A stretch of 64,000 nt of DNA, taken from contig CAXUKO010000019.1 in the NCBI GenBank assembly GCA_964251665.1, positions 50,661-114,660 of the forward strand, in the 5' to 3' direction. Made by a program: the position numbers and the translations under genes. This DNA comes from JBBQLG01 sp964251665 (GTDB lineage Bacteria; Bacteroidota; Bacteroidia; Cytophagales; Spirosomataceae). Shown in pieces: positions 33,231 to 41,149 of this stretch (within the stretch, counting starts at the first letter, position 1; the number at the start of each line of letters is the position of its first letter). The notes beneath the pieces are model-generated. The model had not been told where the DNA came from, did not search any database, and saw only the letters and a program-made list of their open reading frames with translations.

Positions 33231-33759
33231 ACCGCAAAGGCGCAAAGGTTAACGCAAAGGGCGCAGAAGAAAGTTAAGAGAAGCGAATATAAAGGAGAAA
33301 AACTAAAGGTTATTTACCAGACGCTGAATGCCACTTTTAATCAAAGTGACATTGAAATTAATGAGGAGCCCCAATCGGCAGTTTGCCAGCTTCAGGTAGG
33401 TAATGACTTGTGCTCTGTGTACATCAGTAAGCGAATCGACGGCCTTTAATTCAATAATAACTTTATGATTCAGCAAGAGATCAACCCGGTAACCGATGTC
33501 CATTTTTATAGTGTCGTAGTACAAAGGAAGCCCTTTCTGACGCTCTACCAGTAAACCAGCATTTACCAGTTCATAAAACAGGCACTCTTCGTAAGCAGAT
33601 TCGAGCAAACCCGGTCCGAGTGCCCGATGCACTTTTAACGCCCGATCTACGACAATACTGGCAATCTCGTTTTCCGTCATGTCAAGCACTTCTTTTGCGA
33701 CCTCTAAAATCTTTTTATCTCTTTGTGTTCTTTGCGTTAATCCCTGCGCCTTTGCGGTT
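33231..33759. mobile_element. GxxExxY cassette bounded by inverted CGCAAAG repeats
   Basis: The left arm 33231-33267 (ACCGCAAAGGCGCAAAGG, then TTAACGCAAAGGGCGCAGA) is an inverted copy of the right arm 33719-33759 (complement: ACCGCAAAGGCGCAGGGA, then TTAACGCAAAGAACACAAA), about 30 of 37 bases alike. One gene lies inside. The cassette exactly fills the space between argD and argF'; the right arm touches the argD stop. No target duplication or transposase was seen, so movement is only inferred. Confidence 0.6.
33303..33689 (-). CDS. GxxExxY-family protein (PD-(D/E)XK-like)
   Basis: 128 residues (an internal ATG at 33680 is also possible). It has the naming motif GPGLLESAYEE near residues 25-35, then GYRVDLLLNHKVIIELKAV near 70-88, whose D ... 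ELK pattern resembles a nuclease fold. The end is LANCRLGLLINFNVTLIKSGIQR. The function of the family is not known. The gene reads in the same direction as the arginine genes but is enclosed by inverted repeats and is more AT-rich than its neighbours, suggesting that it arrived separately. Confidence 0.88.
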   Translation of the reverse strand: MLDMTENEIASIVVDRALKVHRALGPGLLESAYEECLFYELVNAGLLVERQKGLPLYYDTIKMDIGYRVDLLLNHKVIIELKAVDSLTDVHRAQVITYLKLANCRLGLLINFNVTLIKSGIQRLVNNL

Positions 33760-34891
33760 AAGAAAGAACAGCAACTTCCTTGTGTAACGCTTCCAGGAAC
33801 AAGTCAGCCTCGTCAGTGCCAATGGCCAGTGAGGGCAGCAGACGGATGGTGTTTTTACCCGCCACACCCGTGAATAACTTATGCTCAAACAGGAGTTTAT
33901 TACGCAGTACTTCCACCGGAAAATCGTATTCGATACCGATCATCAGTCCCCGCCCCCGGAGGTCTTTGTAGCCGCCAATCTGCCGAATGCCGTTCATCAA
34001 ATACTCACCCATGCGCACCGCGTTCTCGATCAGCCCTTCCTCGTGCATAATATCCAGCACGGCAATGGCGGCCGTACATGCCAGGTGATTACCGCCGAAG
34101 GTAGTGCCCAGTAAGCCAAACGAAGCCTTGAATTTGGGCGAGATGAGGACACCGCCAATCGGAAAGCCATTACCCATGCCCTTGGCCATCGTAATCAGAT
34201 CAGGAACGATGCCGCTGAACTGATGTGAGAAGAATTTACCCGACCGACCGTAACCGCACTGCACGCTGTCGAGAATCAGGACCGCGCCGGTTTCGTCGCA
34301 CCGCTGCCGGAGTGTTTGCAGAAAATCGTCGCAGGCCACCTGAATACCACCCACCCCCTGAATACCTTCCACAATTACAGCACACACCTCAGGCGTTATG
34401 CCCGTTCTGGCGGCTTCGGCGTCGTTGAAAGGCAGGAAGGTAACGTGCTGGTTAAAATTGACCGGGGCCACAATGGCCGGATTATCAGTCACCGCCACAG
34501 CACCCGCCGTCCGGCCATGAAAGGCTTTGGTGAAGGCAACGACCTTTGTTCGATTGGTATGAAACGAGGCTAATTTCAGCGCGTTTTCGTTGGCTTCGGC
34601 CCCGGAGTTACAGAGGAAAAGCGCAAAGTCAGGATGTCCGCACAAAGCCCCTAATTTATCGGCCAGTTCCTGTTGCTGCGGAATGTGCACCGAGTTGGAG
34701 TAGAAGGCAATTTTACGGAGTTGATCCGCAATGGCCTGCACGTAGCGGGGATGCGTATGCCCGACCGAAATGACGGCATGGCCACCGTAGAGATCCACGT
34801 AACGGGTACCGGCGGCATCCCACAAATAGCTGCCCTCGGCCCGAACCGGTTCGATGTCGTAGAGCGGATAAACATTAAAAAGTTGTGACAT
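33758..34891 (-). CDS. argD: Acetylornithine (N-acylornithine) aminotransferase
   Basis: 377 residues, class III PLP aminotransferase. Visible: NSGAEANENALK (95-106), FHGRTAGAVAVT (124-135), LILDSVQCGYGRSG with Asp208 that binds the cofactor nitrogen, and Lys237 in ITMAKGMGNGFPIGG that holds PLP. Length fits ArgD. It is the first gene of the arginine run argD-[GxxExxY]-argF'-argB; argC and argG are not in the window. Its stop codon lies in the outer end of the cassette repeat. Confidence 0.92.
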   Translation of the reverse strand: MSQLFNVYPLYDIEPVRAEGSYLWDAAGTRYVDLYGGHAVISVGHTHPRYVQAIADQLRKIAFYSNSVHIPQQQELADKLGALCGHPDFALFLCNSGAEANENALKLASFHTNRTKVVAFTKAFHGRTAGAVAVTDNPAIVAPVNFNQHVTFLPFNDAEAARTGITPEVCAVIVEGIQGVGGIQVACDDFLQTLRQRCDETGAVLILDSVQCGYGRSGKFFSHQFSGIVPDLITMAKGMGNGFPIGGVLISPKFKASFGLLGTTFGGNHLACTAAIAVLDIMHEEGLIENAVRMGEYLMNGIRQIGGYKDLRGRGLMIGIEYDFPVEVLRNKLLFEHKLFTGVAGKNTIRLLPSLAIGTDEADLFLEALHKEVAVLS

Positions 34892-34995
34892 GGGCAGAAT
34901 GAACCGCCAGTGCGGCTTTGCAGGAAGAACTCCCGGGGTTAAACAAAGACTGCGAAATTACACATTCCCGATTTGTTTGGCCGCCGAAAACGAAA

Positions 34996-35015
34996 AAAGG
35001 GCCATACGGCCCTTA
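34996..35015. terminator. Hairpin terminator after lipoprotein gene
   Basis: AAGGGCC-ATAC-GGCCCTT flanked by A and T runs; it ends the minus-strand lipoprotein gene at 35051. Confidence 0.75.
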
Positions 35016-35050
35016 AAGTTTATGAACAGGAAGTTAGTCGCTACACCGGC

Positions 35051-35650
35051 TTACAGCACATCTAAGTAACCCAGCAGGATACCCAGCAGACCAATAACCA
35101 GCAACACGGCACCCAGGCCCGCGAAGAAGCCATTACCGATAATGACCAGCAGTAAACCGATTATACCAACAATAATACCTAACCGGACGGCACTTTGCGT
35201 CTGAGCGGCTTTAGGGGCCAGTTTCTTTTCAATCTGTTTATTAATCTTCTTCGTGACCATTTTGGCCATCAGGCTCATCTTCGTACTGACCTTAGCAGGA
35301 GCCATTGCTTCTTTTGTGCCATTGGCCGCAAGCAGATTCTGCACCCGGTTCATACGCTTCTCCAGCTTCTTGTCCGACGCCAGTGCCGTTTTGTTGGCCA
35401 CCAGCATGTCGTTGACCTGCGTCTGCACAGTGGCCACAGTTGGTTGAACCGGTATTGCTTCAGTTACAGGCGTTTCAACGGCAACGGGGGCGTCGGCTAC
35501 CACAACCGGCGCTTCAGCGGGGGCCGCCGTTGTTTTGGTATAGAAATGTTCCGGTGTTGTTTTCTGAAATGTAGCATACGGACGACTACAAGCCGATAGC
35601 AGAGAGGTAGCTACTAAGGCGTAAAAAGCATTTTTGGTCAATGTTTTCAT
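35051..35650 (-). CDS. Putative lipoprotein with two membrane helices (tandem copy 1)
   Basis: 199 residues. The start is a lipoprotein signal peptide with lipobox LLSAC (Cys21), directly followed by SRPYATFQKTTPEHFYTK. Then come an Ala/Pro/Val-rich linker (about 40-75), a basic helical stretch (LEKRMNRVQ; MVTKKINKQIEKKLAPK) and two hydrophobic helices (about 153-172 and 176-197) of Gly, Ile and Leu. It is a paralogue of the next gene, sharing 16 of 18 residues after the lipobox Cys. No named family is recognised. If the carboxy helices are real, the protein would be tied to the membrane at both ends. Confidence 0.8.
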   Translation of the reverse strand: MKTLTKNAFYALVATSLLSACSRPYATFQKTTPEHFYTKTTAAPAEAPVVVADAPVAVETPVTEAIPVQPTVATVQTQVNDMLVANKTALASDKKLEKRMNRVQNLLAANGTKEAMAPAKVSTKMSLMAKMVTKKINKQIEKKLAPKAAQTQSAVRLGIIVGIIGLLLVIIGNGFFAGLGAVLLVIGLLGILLGYLDVL

Positions 35651-35756
35651 GAGTTTTGTGAGTTAATTGATAGATGAAACTTTGAGTATTGACAACTCCA
35701 TGAACCGGCAATGTCTGCGTTTGTTAGAAACAGCGCTGAAAACTGAGTAAAAAACA

Positions 35757-35783
35757 AACCCGACCCTTTCAAAGGGTCGGGTT
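35757..35783. terminator. Hairpin terminator after second lipoprotein gene
   Basis: CCCGACCCTTT-C-AAAGGGTCGGG with AAA before and TTT after; it ends the minus-strand gene at 35822. Confidence 0.8.
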
Positions 35784-35821
35784 TATGACTGGGGTTAATC
35801 AGGCAGGCTTATGCCAAGTCC

Positions 35822-36436
35822 TTATATTAAACTGGCAATGATGAGGATGATACCCACAATCAGCCCTACATAACCCAGGGAATACACCGTACCGGTACCG
35901 ATCAATATTAGCAACAGACCAATCAGGGCGATAATGATACCAATTGACAACAGGCTGCGAGCCATTGTCTTCTTCGGTGCCATTTTGTTCTGAATTCTCT
36001 TGTCGATCGATTTAGCGACCATCCGTTGCACAAAATTCATTTTTTGGGGAGCCACCGATGGCGACTGTACACCCACCGTTGAGGCTGGAGCGGCTACTTT
36101 AGCGCGCACTTCCGTCACCATCTCTTTCACATGTGTCAAGTGACGAGTTAGCTTTTTGTTCGTTGACAAACCAGCTTTTGCCGACACCAAAGCATCCACT
36201 TTTTGTAATTCTGTGTCAACGCTTGCTGTTGGTACCAGAACGTCGGCAGCAAGTGCCTCGGCGGGTTGCGCCGGTGTCTCAGCAACTACAGCGGGGGTTT
36301 CGGCCGGAGTCGTTGCGGCTTTTGTGTAGAACCGCTCTGGTGTTGTCTTTTGAAATGTCGCATACGGACGGCTACAAGATGACAGAATGGCAACAAATGC
36401 CAGCGCGAAAAGTGATGGGTTGGTAAATGACTTCAT
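35822..36436 (-). CDS. Putative lipoprotein with two membrane helices (tandem copy 2)
   Basis: 204 residues from the ATG at 36436 (MKSFTNPSLFALAFVAILSSC), preferred over an upstream start at 36472 because it gives a regular lipoprotein signal. After the lipobox Cys it reads SRPYATFQKTTPERFYTK, like its neighbour at 35051. The middle is a longer Ala/Pro/Val linker, then a basic helix (MVAKSIDKRIQNKMAPK) and two Gly/Ile/Leu helices at the end. Each copy has its own terminator, so the two are probably transcribed separately. Function unknown. Confidence 0.8.
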   Translation of the reverse strand: MKSFTNPSLFALAFVAILSSCSRPYATFQKTTPERFYTKAATTPAETPAVVAETPAQPAEALAADVLVPTASVDTELQKVDALVSAKAGLSTNKKLTRHLTHVKEMVTEVRAKVAAPASTVGVQSPSVAPQKMNFVQRMVAKSIDKRIQNKMAPKKTMARSLLSIGIIIALIGLLLILIGTGTVYSLGYVGLIVGIILIIASLI

Positions 36437-36526
36437 TGTTAGTGAGTTTAATATGAACAAAAAGGATATCAATGTGTGGAACTTTAAACGCCGTGATTTG
36501 GCCGGAAAACTGAGGGAATGGAACGC

Positions 36527-36561
36527 AAAAGGCCTGTTACTTACCCGTAACAGGCCTTTTT
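36527..36561. terminator. Hairpin terminator after clpX
   Basis: AAAAGGCCTGTTAC-TTACCC-GTAACAGGCCTTTT, a 14-bp perfect stem with A and T runs; it ends clpX on the minus strand and could work in both directions. Confidence 0.85.
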
Positions 36562-36635
36562 AGCAAACAATGTAACATTAGGAAGACAGGCATTTATTAA
36601 CCTGCCGTGACTATGATGACGGTTCAGCCGGAGCG

Positions 36636-37871
36636 TCAGGCAACCGACTTCAGTACGTGCAATGTCGATTTACCAAACTTTTCAATTGCGTACTGATGGG
36701 TAATGGTCAGTTCTTTCACGGTCGACTGCGACGGCATCTCGAACATAGCGTCGGTAATGATCGACTCACAAATCGAGCGCAGTCCACGGGCACCGAGGTT
36801 GTACTGCATTGCCTGATCGACGATGTAATTCAGAGCCGAATCGTCCCAGTGCAGTTTAATGTCTTCCATCTGAAACAGTTTATCGTACTGTTTCGTGATG
36901 GCATTTTTAGGTTCGGTCAGGATGCGGAACATGGCCTCACGGCTAAGCGGTTCCAAGTACGTCAGCACCGGCAACCGCCCGATCAACTCAGGGATCAACC
37001 CGAACGATTTTAGATCCAGCGCCGACACATAACGCATCATATTCCGACGCTCAAACACGTCGTTCAGCCGCCGTTCGCCCGAAAAGCCCATCGGCCGGGT
37101 GTTAATCCGTTTGCCGATATGCCGGTCGATCCCATCGAAAGCCCCTCCGCAGATGAACAGAATGTTTTCGGTATTCAGCGCAATGAGTTTCTGGTCCGGG
37201 TGTTTGCGGCCACCCTGGGGCGGCACATTCACCACTGACCCTTCAAGCAGTTTCAGTAACGCCTGCTGTACCCCTTCGCCCGAAACGTCGCGGGTGATGC
37301 TGGGATTATCCGACTTTCGGGCAATCTTATCAATCTCATCAATATACACGATACCCCGCTCGGCGGCTTCGACATTGTAGTCGGCCGCCAGCAGCAGACG
37401 CGTCAGAATCGTTTCAACGTCTTCACCTACATAACCGGCTTCGGTAATGACCGTTGCGTCGGCAATGCAGAAGGGCACTTCCAGTAATTTGGCAATGGTG
37501 CGGGCGAGGTAAGTTTTGCCAGTCCCCGTCTCCCCGACCATGATAATGTTTGATTTTTCAATAACAACATCGTCGTCCGTTTGCGGCTGCATCAGCCGTT
37601 TGTAGTGATTATACACGGCAACGGTCATCACCTTTTTGGCTTCATCCTGCCCGATTACGTACTGATCGAGATATTTCTTCATCTCGATGGGCTTAATCAG
37701 GTTAAAGTTAGGGGCTTCGGTAGGTTCGCTCGTTCGGGGGCGCATCTCATCGATGACCACCTGATGGCCCTGCTCAATGCAGTAATTACAGATGTGGGCG
37801 TCGATTCCCGAGAGCAGCAGAACAACTTCATTTTTGCGCCGTCCGCAAAACGAGCAACTAATTTGTGGCAT
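36636..37871 (-). CDS. clpX: ATP-dependent Clp protease ATP-binding subunit ClpX
   Basis: 411 residues, full length. The amino-terminal zinc domain has Cys6, Cys9, Cys28 and Cys31 (CSFC ... CNYC). The AAA+ core has Walker A GETGTGKT (113-120), Walker B with IDEIDKIARK, the ClpX-specific RDVSGEGVQQALLK, and sensor II in GARGLRSICES. ClpX unfolds tagged proteins and feeds them to ClpP. It follows clpP by 214 bp on the same strand, with a strong terminator between them, so it probably also has its own promoter. Confidence 0.97.
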   Translation of the reverse strand: MPQISCSFCGRRKNEVVLLLSGIDAHICNYCIEQGHQVVIDEMRPRTSEPTEAPNFNLIKPIEMKKYLDQYVIGQDEAKKVMTVAVYNHYKRLMQPQTDDDVVIEKSNIIMVGETGTGKTYLARTIAKLLEVPFCIADATVITEAGYVGEDVETILTRLLLAADYNVEAAERGIVYIDEIDKIARKSDNPSITRDVSGEGVQQALLKLLEGSVVNVPPQGGRKHPDQKLIALNTENILFICGGAFDGIDRHIGKRINTRPMGFSGERRLNDVFERRNMMRYVSALDLKSFGLIPELIGRLPVLTYLEPLSREAMFRILTEPKNAITKQYDKLFQMEDIKLHWDDSALNYIVDQAMQYNLGARGLRSICESIITDAMFEMPSQSTVKELTITHQYAIEKFGKSTLHVLKSVA

Positions 37872-37946
37872 ATCTATTTGTTGTTGGAAACCGTTTCTGT
37901 CTGCACGAAAACGGGGCGTTCATGGGTGTAGTTTACCAAACTACGG

Positions 37947-37980
37947 TAAAAAAATACGACCCGAGCAGGCCCGGGTCGTA
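37947..37980. terminator. Hairpin terminator between clpP and clpX
   Basis: On the minus strand, TACGACCC ... GGGTCGTA followed by a run of seven T. It would end or reduce clpP transcripts before clpX. Confidence 0.8.
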
Positions 37981-38085
37981 GCACATTCGCAAATTTATCA
38001 TTCGGTGAGGAAGGAAGCAAGACGCCTGCCTCCTTCAATCGGGATTATCGTTGACTTTGATTTTATACCGACCAATGTTCACTCC

Positions 38086-38766
38086 TTATTTCGACGGATC
38101 GCGACGCAGTACTTCATCAATGAGGCCGTATTCTTTGGCTTCTTCAGCGCGGAACCAGTTGTCCCGGTCCGAATCTTTGTCGATCTGCTCCGGCGTTTTA
38201 CCCGTGTGGTTGGCCAAAATCTGGTACAACTCCTCACGCAGTTTCACGATCTCGCGGGCGGTGATTTCAATATCGACCGACTGTCCCTGTGCGCCACCCG
38301 ACGGCTGGTGAATCATCACCCGGGCGTGTGGCAGGGCCGAACGTTTGCCGGCAGCACCACCGGCCAGCAATACAGCGCCCATCGACGCGGCCAGACTGGT
38401 ACAAACCGTTGCCACGTCGGGCCGGACATACTGCATCGTGTCATAAATGCCCAAACCGGCATACACCGAGCCACCGGGGCTGTTGATGTACATCAGAATG
38501 TCCTTCTTCGGATCGGCTGATTCGAGGAAAAGCAACTGGGCAACAACAATATTCGCGATGTTATCGTCGACACCGGTACCCATAAAGATAATCCGGTCGG
38601 CCATCAGCCGCGAGAAAACGTCTACCTCGCGGAAGTTCATCGGCCGCTCTTCAATTACGGCGCGGGTCATGTTTTCAATGGTGTGATTTACGTATCCGTC
38701 TACCGTCAGCCCGTTAAGGCCCATGTGGTGTACGGCAAACTTGCGGAATTCTTGTCCCTGATTCAT
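38086..38766 (-). CDS. clpP: ATP-dependent Clp protease proteolytic subunit
   Basis: 226 residues. Catalytic Ser128 (TSLAASMGA) and His153 (VMIHQPSGG) are clear, and the third residue, Asp, lies in the DKDSDRDNWF segment near 197-203. The ring-forming handle helix is present. An AAAGGAGAA sequence lies about 8 bp before the ATG; this is a good Shine-Dalgarno match and unusual for this window. It lies in the conserved tig-clpP-clpX order, but a divergent XRE gene separates it from tig. Confidence 0.97.
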   Translation of the reverse strand: MNQGQEFRKFAVHHMGLNGLTVDGYVNHTIENMTRAVIEERPMNFREVDVFSRLMADRIIFMGTGVDDNIANIVVAQLLFLESADPKKDILMYINSPGGSVYAGLGIYDTMQYVRPDVATVCTSLAASMGAVLLAGGAAGKRSALPHARVMIHQPSGGAQGQSVDIEITAREIVKLREELYQILANHTGKTPEQIDKDSDRDNWFRAEEAKEYGLIDEVLRRDPSK

Positions 38767-38830
38767 GCGTGGTTCTCCTTTAGATTGGTAACGAAACTAT
38801 ATTTTTGTAAGTTCAGCTAAGGTAAACGCG

Positions 38831-38892
38831 ACGTTAGTCCGATATACTGACGCAAAATTGTGTTTTCCCGTGGAAAAACAACGTCAGTCTGA
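38831..38892. promoter_or_regulatory. Repeat-rich control region between clpP and XRE genes
   Basis: ACGTTAGTCCGA (38831-38842) recurs as ACGTCAGTCTGA (38881-38892), 10 of 12 alike. Between them TTGTGTTTTCC (38858-38868) and GGAAAAACAA (38872-38881) form an inverted repeat. This looks like an operator, possibly for the XRE protein next to it. Confidence 0.4.
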
Positions 38893-38921
38893 CTTGAGAT
38901 TTTATCGAAACTACTTGATAC

Positions 38922-39323
38922 ATGAAGACAACCCCTGGTGAGCGGATTCGCCTACGGCGTCTGCAACAAAATTACTCGCAGGAAAACATGGCTGACCTGC
39001 TGAATCTATCAACCACCGCTTACGGCGACATTGAGCGTGGCAAGACCGACCTGACGCTGAATCGGTTAGCGCAAATCGCCACTGTGCTGAACTGCTCAAC
39101 GCTGGATTTATTGACCGATGATATTCAACTGACGCCGACGGTTGAAGTAGCGGGCGTGCATGAACTGGAAACCCTCCGGCTTACGGTTGAGAAACAGCAA
39201 ATTGAACTGGAAAAACTTAGACTCGAAGCTGAGTACTGGAAGCGTAAACACGATGAGCGTGTTATGCTTGAACTGGCCCGCGCTTTAGGAACCGAGAAAT
39301 CGAGAGAACGGATTGGATTTTAA
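38922..39323 (+). CDS. XRE-family small DNA-binding protein with coiled-coil tail
   Basis: 133 residues. The HTH_3 domain is at about 5-65 (RIRLRRLQQNYSQENMADLL with TTAYGDIERGKTDLTLNRLAQIA), and a charged helix follows at about 88-120 (LRLTVEKQQIELEKLRLEAE) that should form a coiled coil for dimers. It lies between tig and clpP on the opposite strand, a place where those genes usually adjoin. The spacer toward clpP has direct and inverted repeats, so it may repress itself and perhaps affect clpP. The target is inferred. Confidence 0.88.
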   Translation: MKTTPGERIRLRRLQQNYSQENMADLLNLSTTAYGDIERGKTDLTLNRLAQIATVLNCSTLDLLTDDIQLTPTVEVAGVHELETLRLTVEKQQIELEKLRLEAEYWKRKHDERVMLELARALGTEKSRERIGF

Positions 39324-39326
39324 AAT

Positions 39327-39386
39327 AAAAAAGCGGCCCTTTCTCAAGCAGACAACTTAAGTCATCCGCCTGAGAAAGGGCCGCTC
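39327..39386. terminator. Bidirectional hairpin between XRE and tig genes
   Basis: GCGGCCCTTTCTCA and TGAGAAAGGGCCGC form a 14-bp perfect stem around a ~26-base loop, with an A run on the left. It lies between two converging stops. Confidence 0.8.
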
Positions 39387-39393
39387 AACTTTC

Positions 39394-40749
39394 CTACCGC
39401 TTTTCTACCAGGGCCTTGAACTCGTCTACCGACACAGGCTGCGTAGTAATCGTTAACTTCGTTTTAGCGAAGTCGATAATTTTATCATCGAATACCCGGT
39501 TGAACAGGCTCGTGTAGTTCTGACCGTTATTCTTCTCGTCCATCAGGTAATTTCGGGCGATCCGGTCGATGGTTTCGTCCATCTCGGGATTGTCAGTGCC
39601 GGTGAAGCCGAATTGCTCACGCACCATCTGCCGCGTCACTTCCATCACCTCAGCAAACTCGACTTTAATGTCGGCCTGCTCAGCCATCTTATTTTTGATG
39701 AGTTGCAGTTTAACCGTCTTCGTGAAGTCGTCATACTGCTCTTCAATCTGCTCACGGGTGAATTTGCCTTCGTTGGTTTCGACCAGCCAGTTTTTCAGGA
39801 ACTCATCGGGCAACAGAATGGGCGTGTTTTCCAACAGCGACTTCTCAATATCAGCCTTCAGCAGTGAATCAGACTCCCGGACATAATTGCCCGTGATGAT
39901 GTCTTTAACTTTCTCGCGAAACTGCTCTTCGTTCTCAACCGCGCCGATACCCAGCACTTTATCGAAAAACTCCTGATTGAGTTCGGCGGGCAGGTGACGG
40001 GTGATGCTTTCGAGTGTAAACGCAAATTCGCCCGTCAGGTCGCCCGCTTCTTCACGTTTCACACCGGTTACCAATGCCCGATCTTTCTCATCGGGGAAAG
40101 CGGCCTCCATATCGAACGTTACGGTTTCGCCCACGCGCTGACCCACAAACAGACCCCGAACGTCTTCGGCCATTTTCTTGAGTGGAACGGCCGTTTTGGT
40201 CGAGAACGCATCATCACCTTCGGCCACTTTTTTCAGTTCGCCATCCAGCGTATCGTCTTCAATGGCTACGTCGGCGTGTTCATGGGAGTGAAACTGCTGA
40301 CGCAGGTTTGCAATCGTTTCGTCCACTTCGGCCTCACCCGCCTGAATTTCGTACTTCGTTACAGTGGGTAAGCCCGTCAGATCGAGTTCAAAGTCAGAAG
40401 CCAGACCCAGTTCGTAAGTGAACTCGAAATTTTCCTGCGTATCCCAGTCAATAGCGTCGCCCTGTTCCCGGTTCGGGATCGGATCACCGACTACCTGTAG
40501 TTTGTTTTCGCGGATGTAGCTGGTAACCGATTTACTCAGGAGATTATTGATCTCATCGATCAGAATCCCTTTTCCGTACATTTTCTGCACTAGCGAGGCT
40601 GGCACTTTACCGGGGCGAAACCCTTTCAGGGCTACGCGCTGCCCGGTTTCGCGCAGTTTTTTGGCTACTTCTGTTTTATAATCGGCCGGCGTGAGGGTAA
40701 TCTTCAGCGACGCATTGGTTTCGCTGGCTTTTTCGAGTGCTATATCCAC
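39394..40749 (-). CDS. tig: Trigger factor, ribosome-associated chaperone
   Basis: 451 residues, the usual length. The ribosome-binding domain has GFRPGKVPASLVQKMYG (near 44-60), the region that docks at the ribosomal exit. The middle PPIase-like part is weak by eye, and the carboxy half is the long helical cradle ending KTKLTITTQPVSVDEFKALVEKR. It helps new proteins fold. With clpP and clpX it forms a conserved quality-control cluster. Confidence 0.95.
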   Translation of the reverse strand: MDIALEKASETNASLKITLTPADYKTEVAKKLRETGQRVALKGFRPGKVPASLVQKMYGKGILIDEINNLLSKSVTSYIRENKLQVVGDPIPNREQGDAIDWDTQENFEFTYELGLASDFELDLTGLPTVTKYEIQAGEAEVDETIANLRQQFHSHEHADVAIEDDTLDGELKKVAEGDDAFSTKTAVPLKKMAEDVRGLFVGQRVGETVTFDMEAAFPDEKDRALVTGVKREEAGDLTGEFAFTLESITRHLPAELNQEFFDKVLGIGAVENEEQFREKVKDIITGNYVRESDSLLKADIEKSLLENTPILLPDEFLKNWLVETNEGKFTREQIEEQYDDFTKTVKLQLIKNKMAEQADIKVEFAEVMEVTRQMVREQFGFTGTDNPEMDETIDRIARNYLMDEKNNGQNYTSLFNRVFDDKIIDFAKTKLTITTQPVSVDEFKALVEKR

Positions 40750-40767
40750 AATCCTATAGGTTTAAAA

Positions 40768-40835
40768 TGATTGAATGATTGAATTGAAGAATTATTGAAT
40801 GAGCGAATCGCCCTTTTTATTCAATCATTCAACAA
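40768..40835. repeat. ATTGAATGATTG-type inverted repeat between tig and tRNA-Leu
   Basis: TGAATGATTGAAT (40772-40784) pairs perfectly with ATTCAATCATTCA (40819-40831), and further TGAT/ATCA units extend both arms. It lies in the leader of tig or just after the tRNA gene, both on the minus strand. Confidence 0.55.
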
Positions 40836-40854
40836 CTCAATCATCCAAACTCTG

Positions 40855-40936
40855 TACGGGCGGAGGGACTCGAACCCCCATGCCTTGCGGCACCAGATCC
40901 TAAGTCTGGCACGTCTACCAATTTCGCCACGCCCGC
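40855..40936 (-). tRNA. tRNA-Leu(UAG)
   Basis: The minus strand reads GCGGGCGTGGCGAAATTGGT at the 5' end, with a 7-bp acceptor stem (G-U at the first pair), anticodon stem CCAGA/TCTGG around CTTAGGA (anticodon UAG at 40902-40900), a long variable arm (TGCCGCAAGGCA) typical of class II leucine tRNAs, and the T-loop GGTTCGAGTCC. The CCA end is not encoded. Confidence 0.97.
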
Positions 40937-41149
40937 AGGTGACTCCCCGAAAATTTCGGAGTGCAAAGTTAAGAAGAACTTCACAGCGAGCAAGAGACTA
41001 TTTAAACGTTTTTGTGTTTTTGCTGCTCAGCCGGGTAAAATGCTAAATTAATTAAGTACGAGAGCCGATTTTTGGCTGTTAACTGATTGAGTTCCGCTAT
41101 TTATTTTGTTAACTTGTTAGTACGAGTACAACAACCGGGATACCAACCT

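Noticed and set aside
33231..33759. The CGCAAAG repeats considered as a CRISPR or integron-like array
   Set aside because: There are only two arms, inverted to each other, with a gene between and no spacer series.
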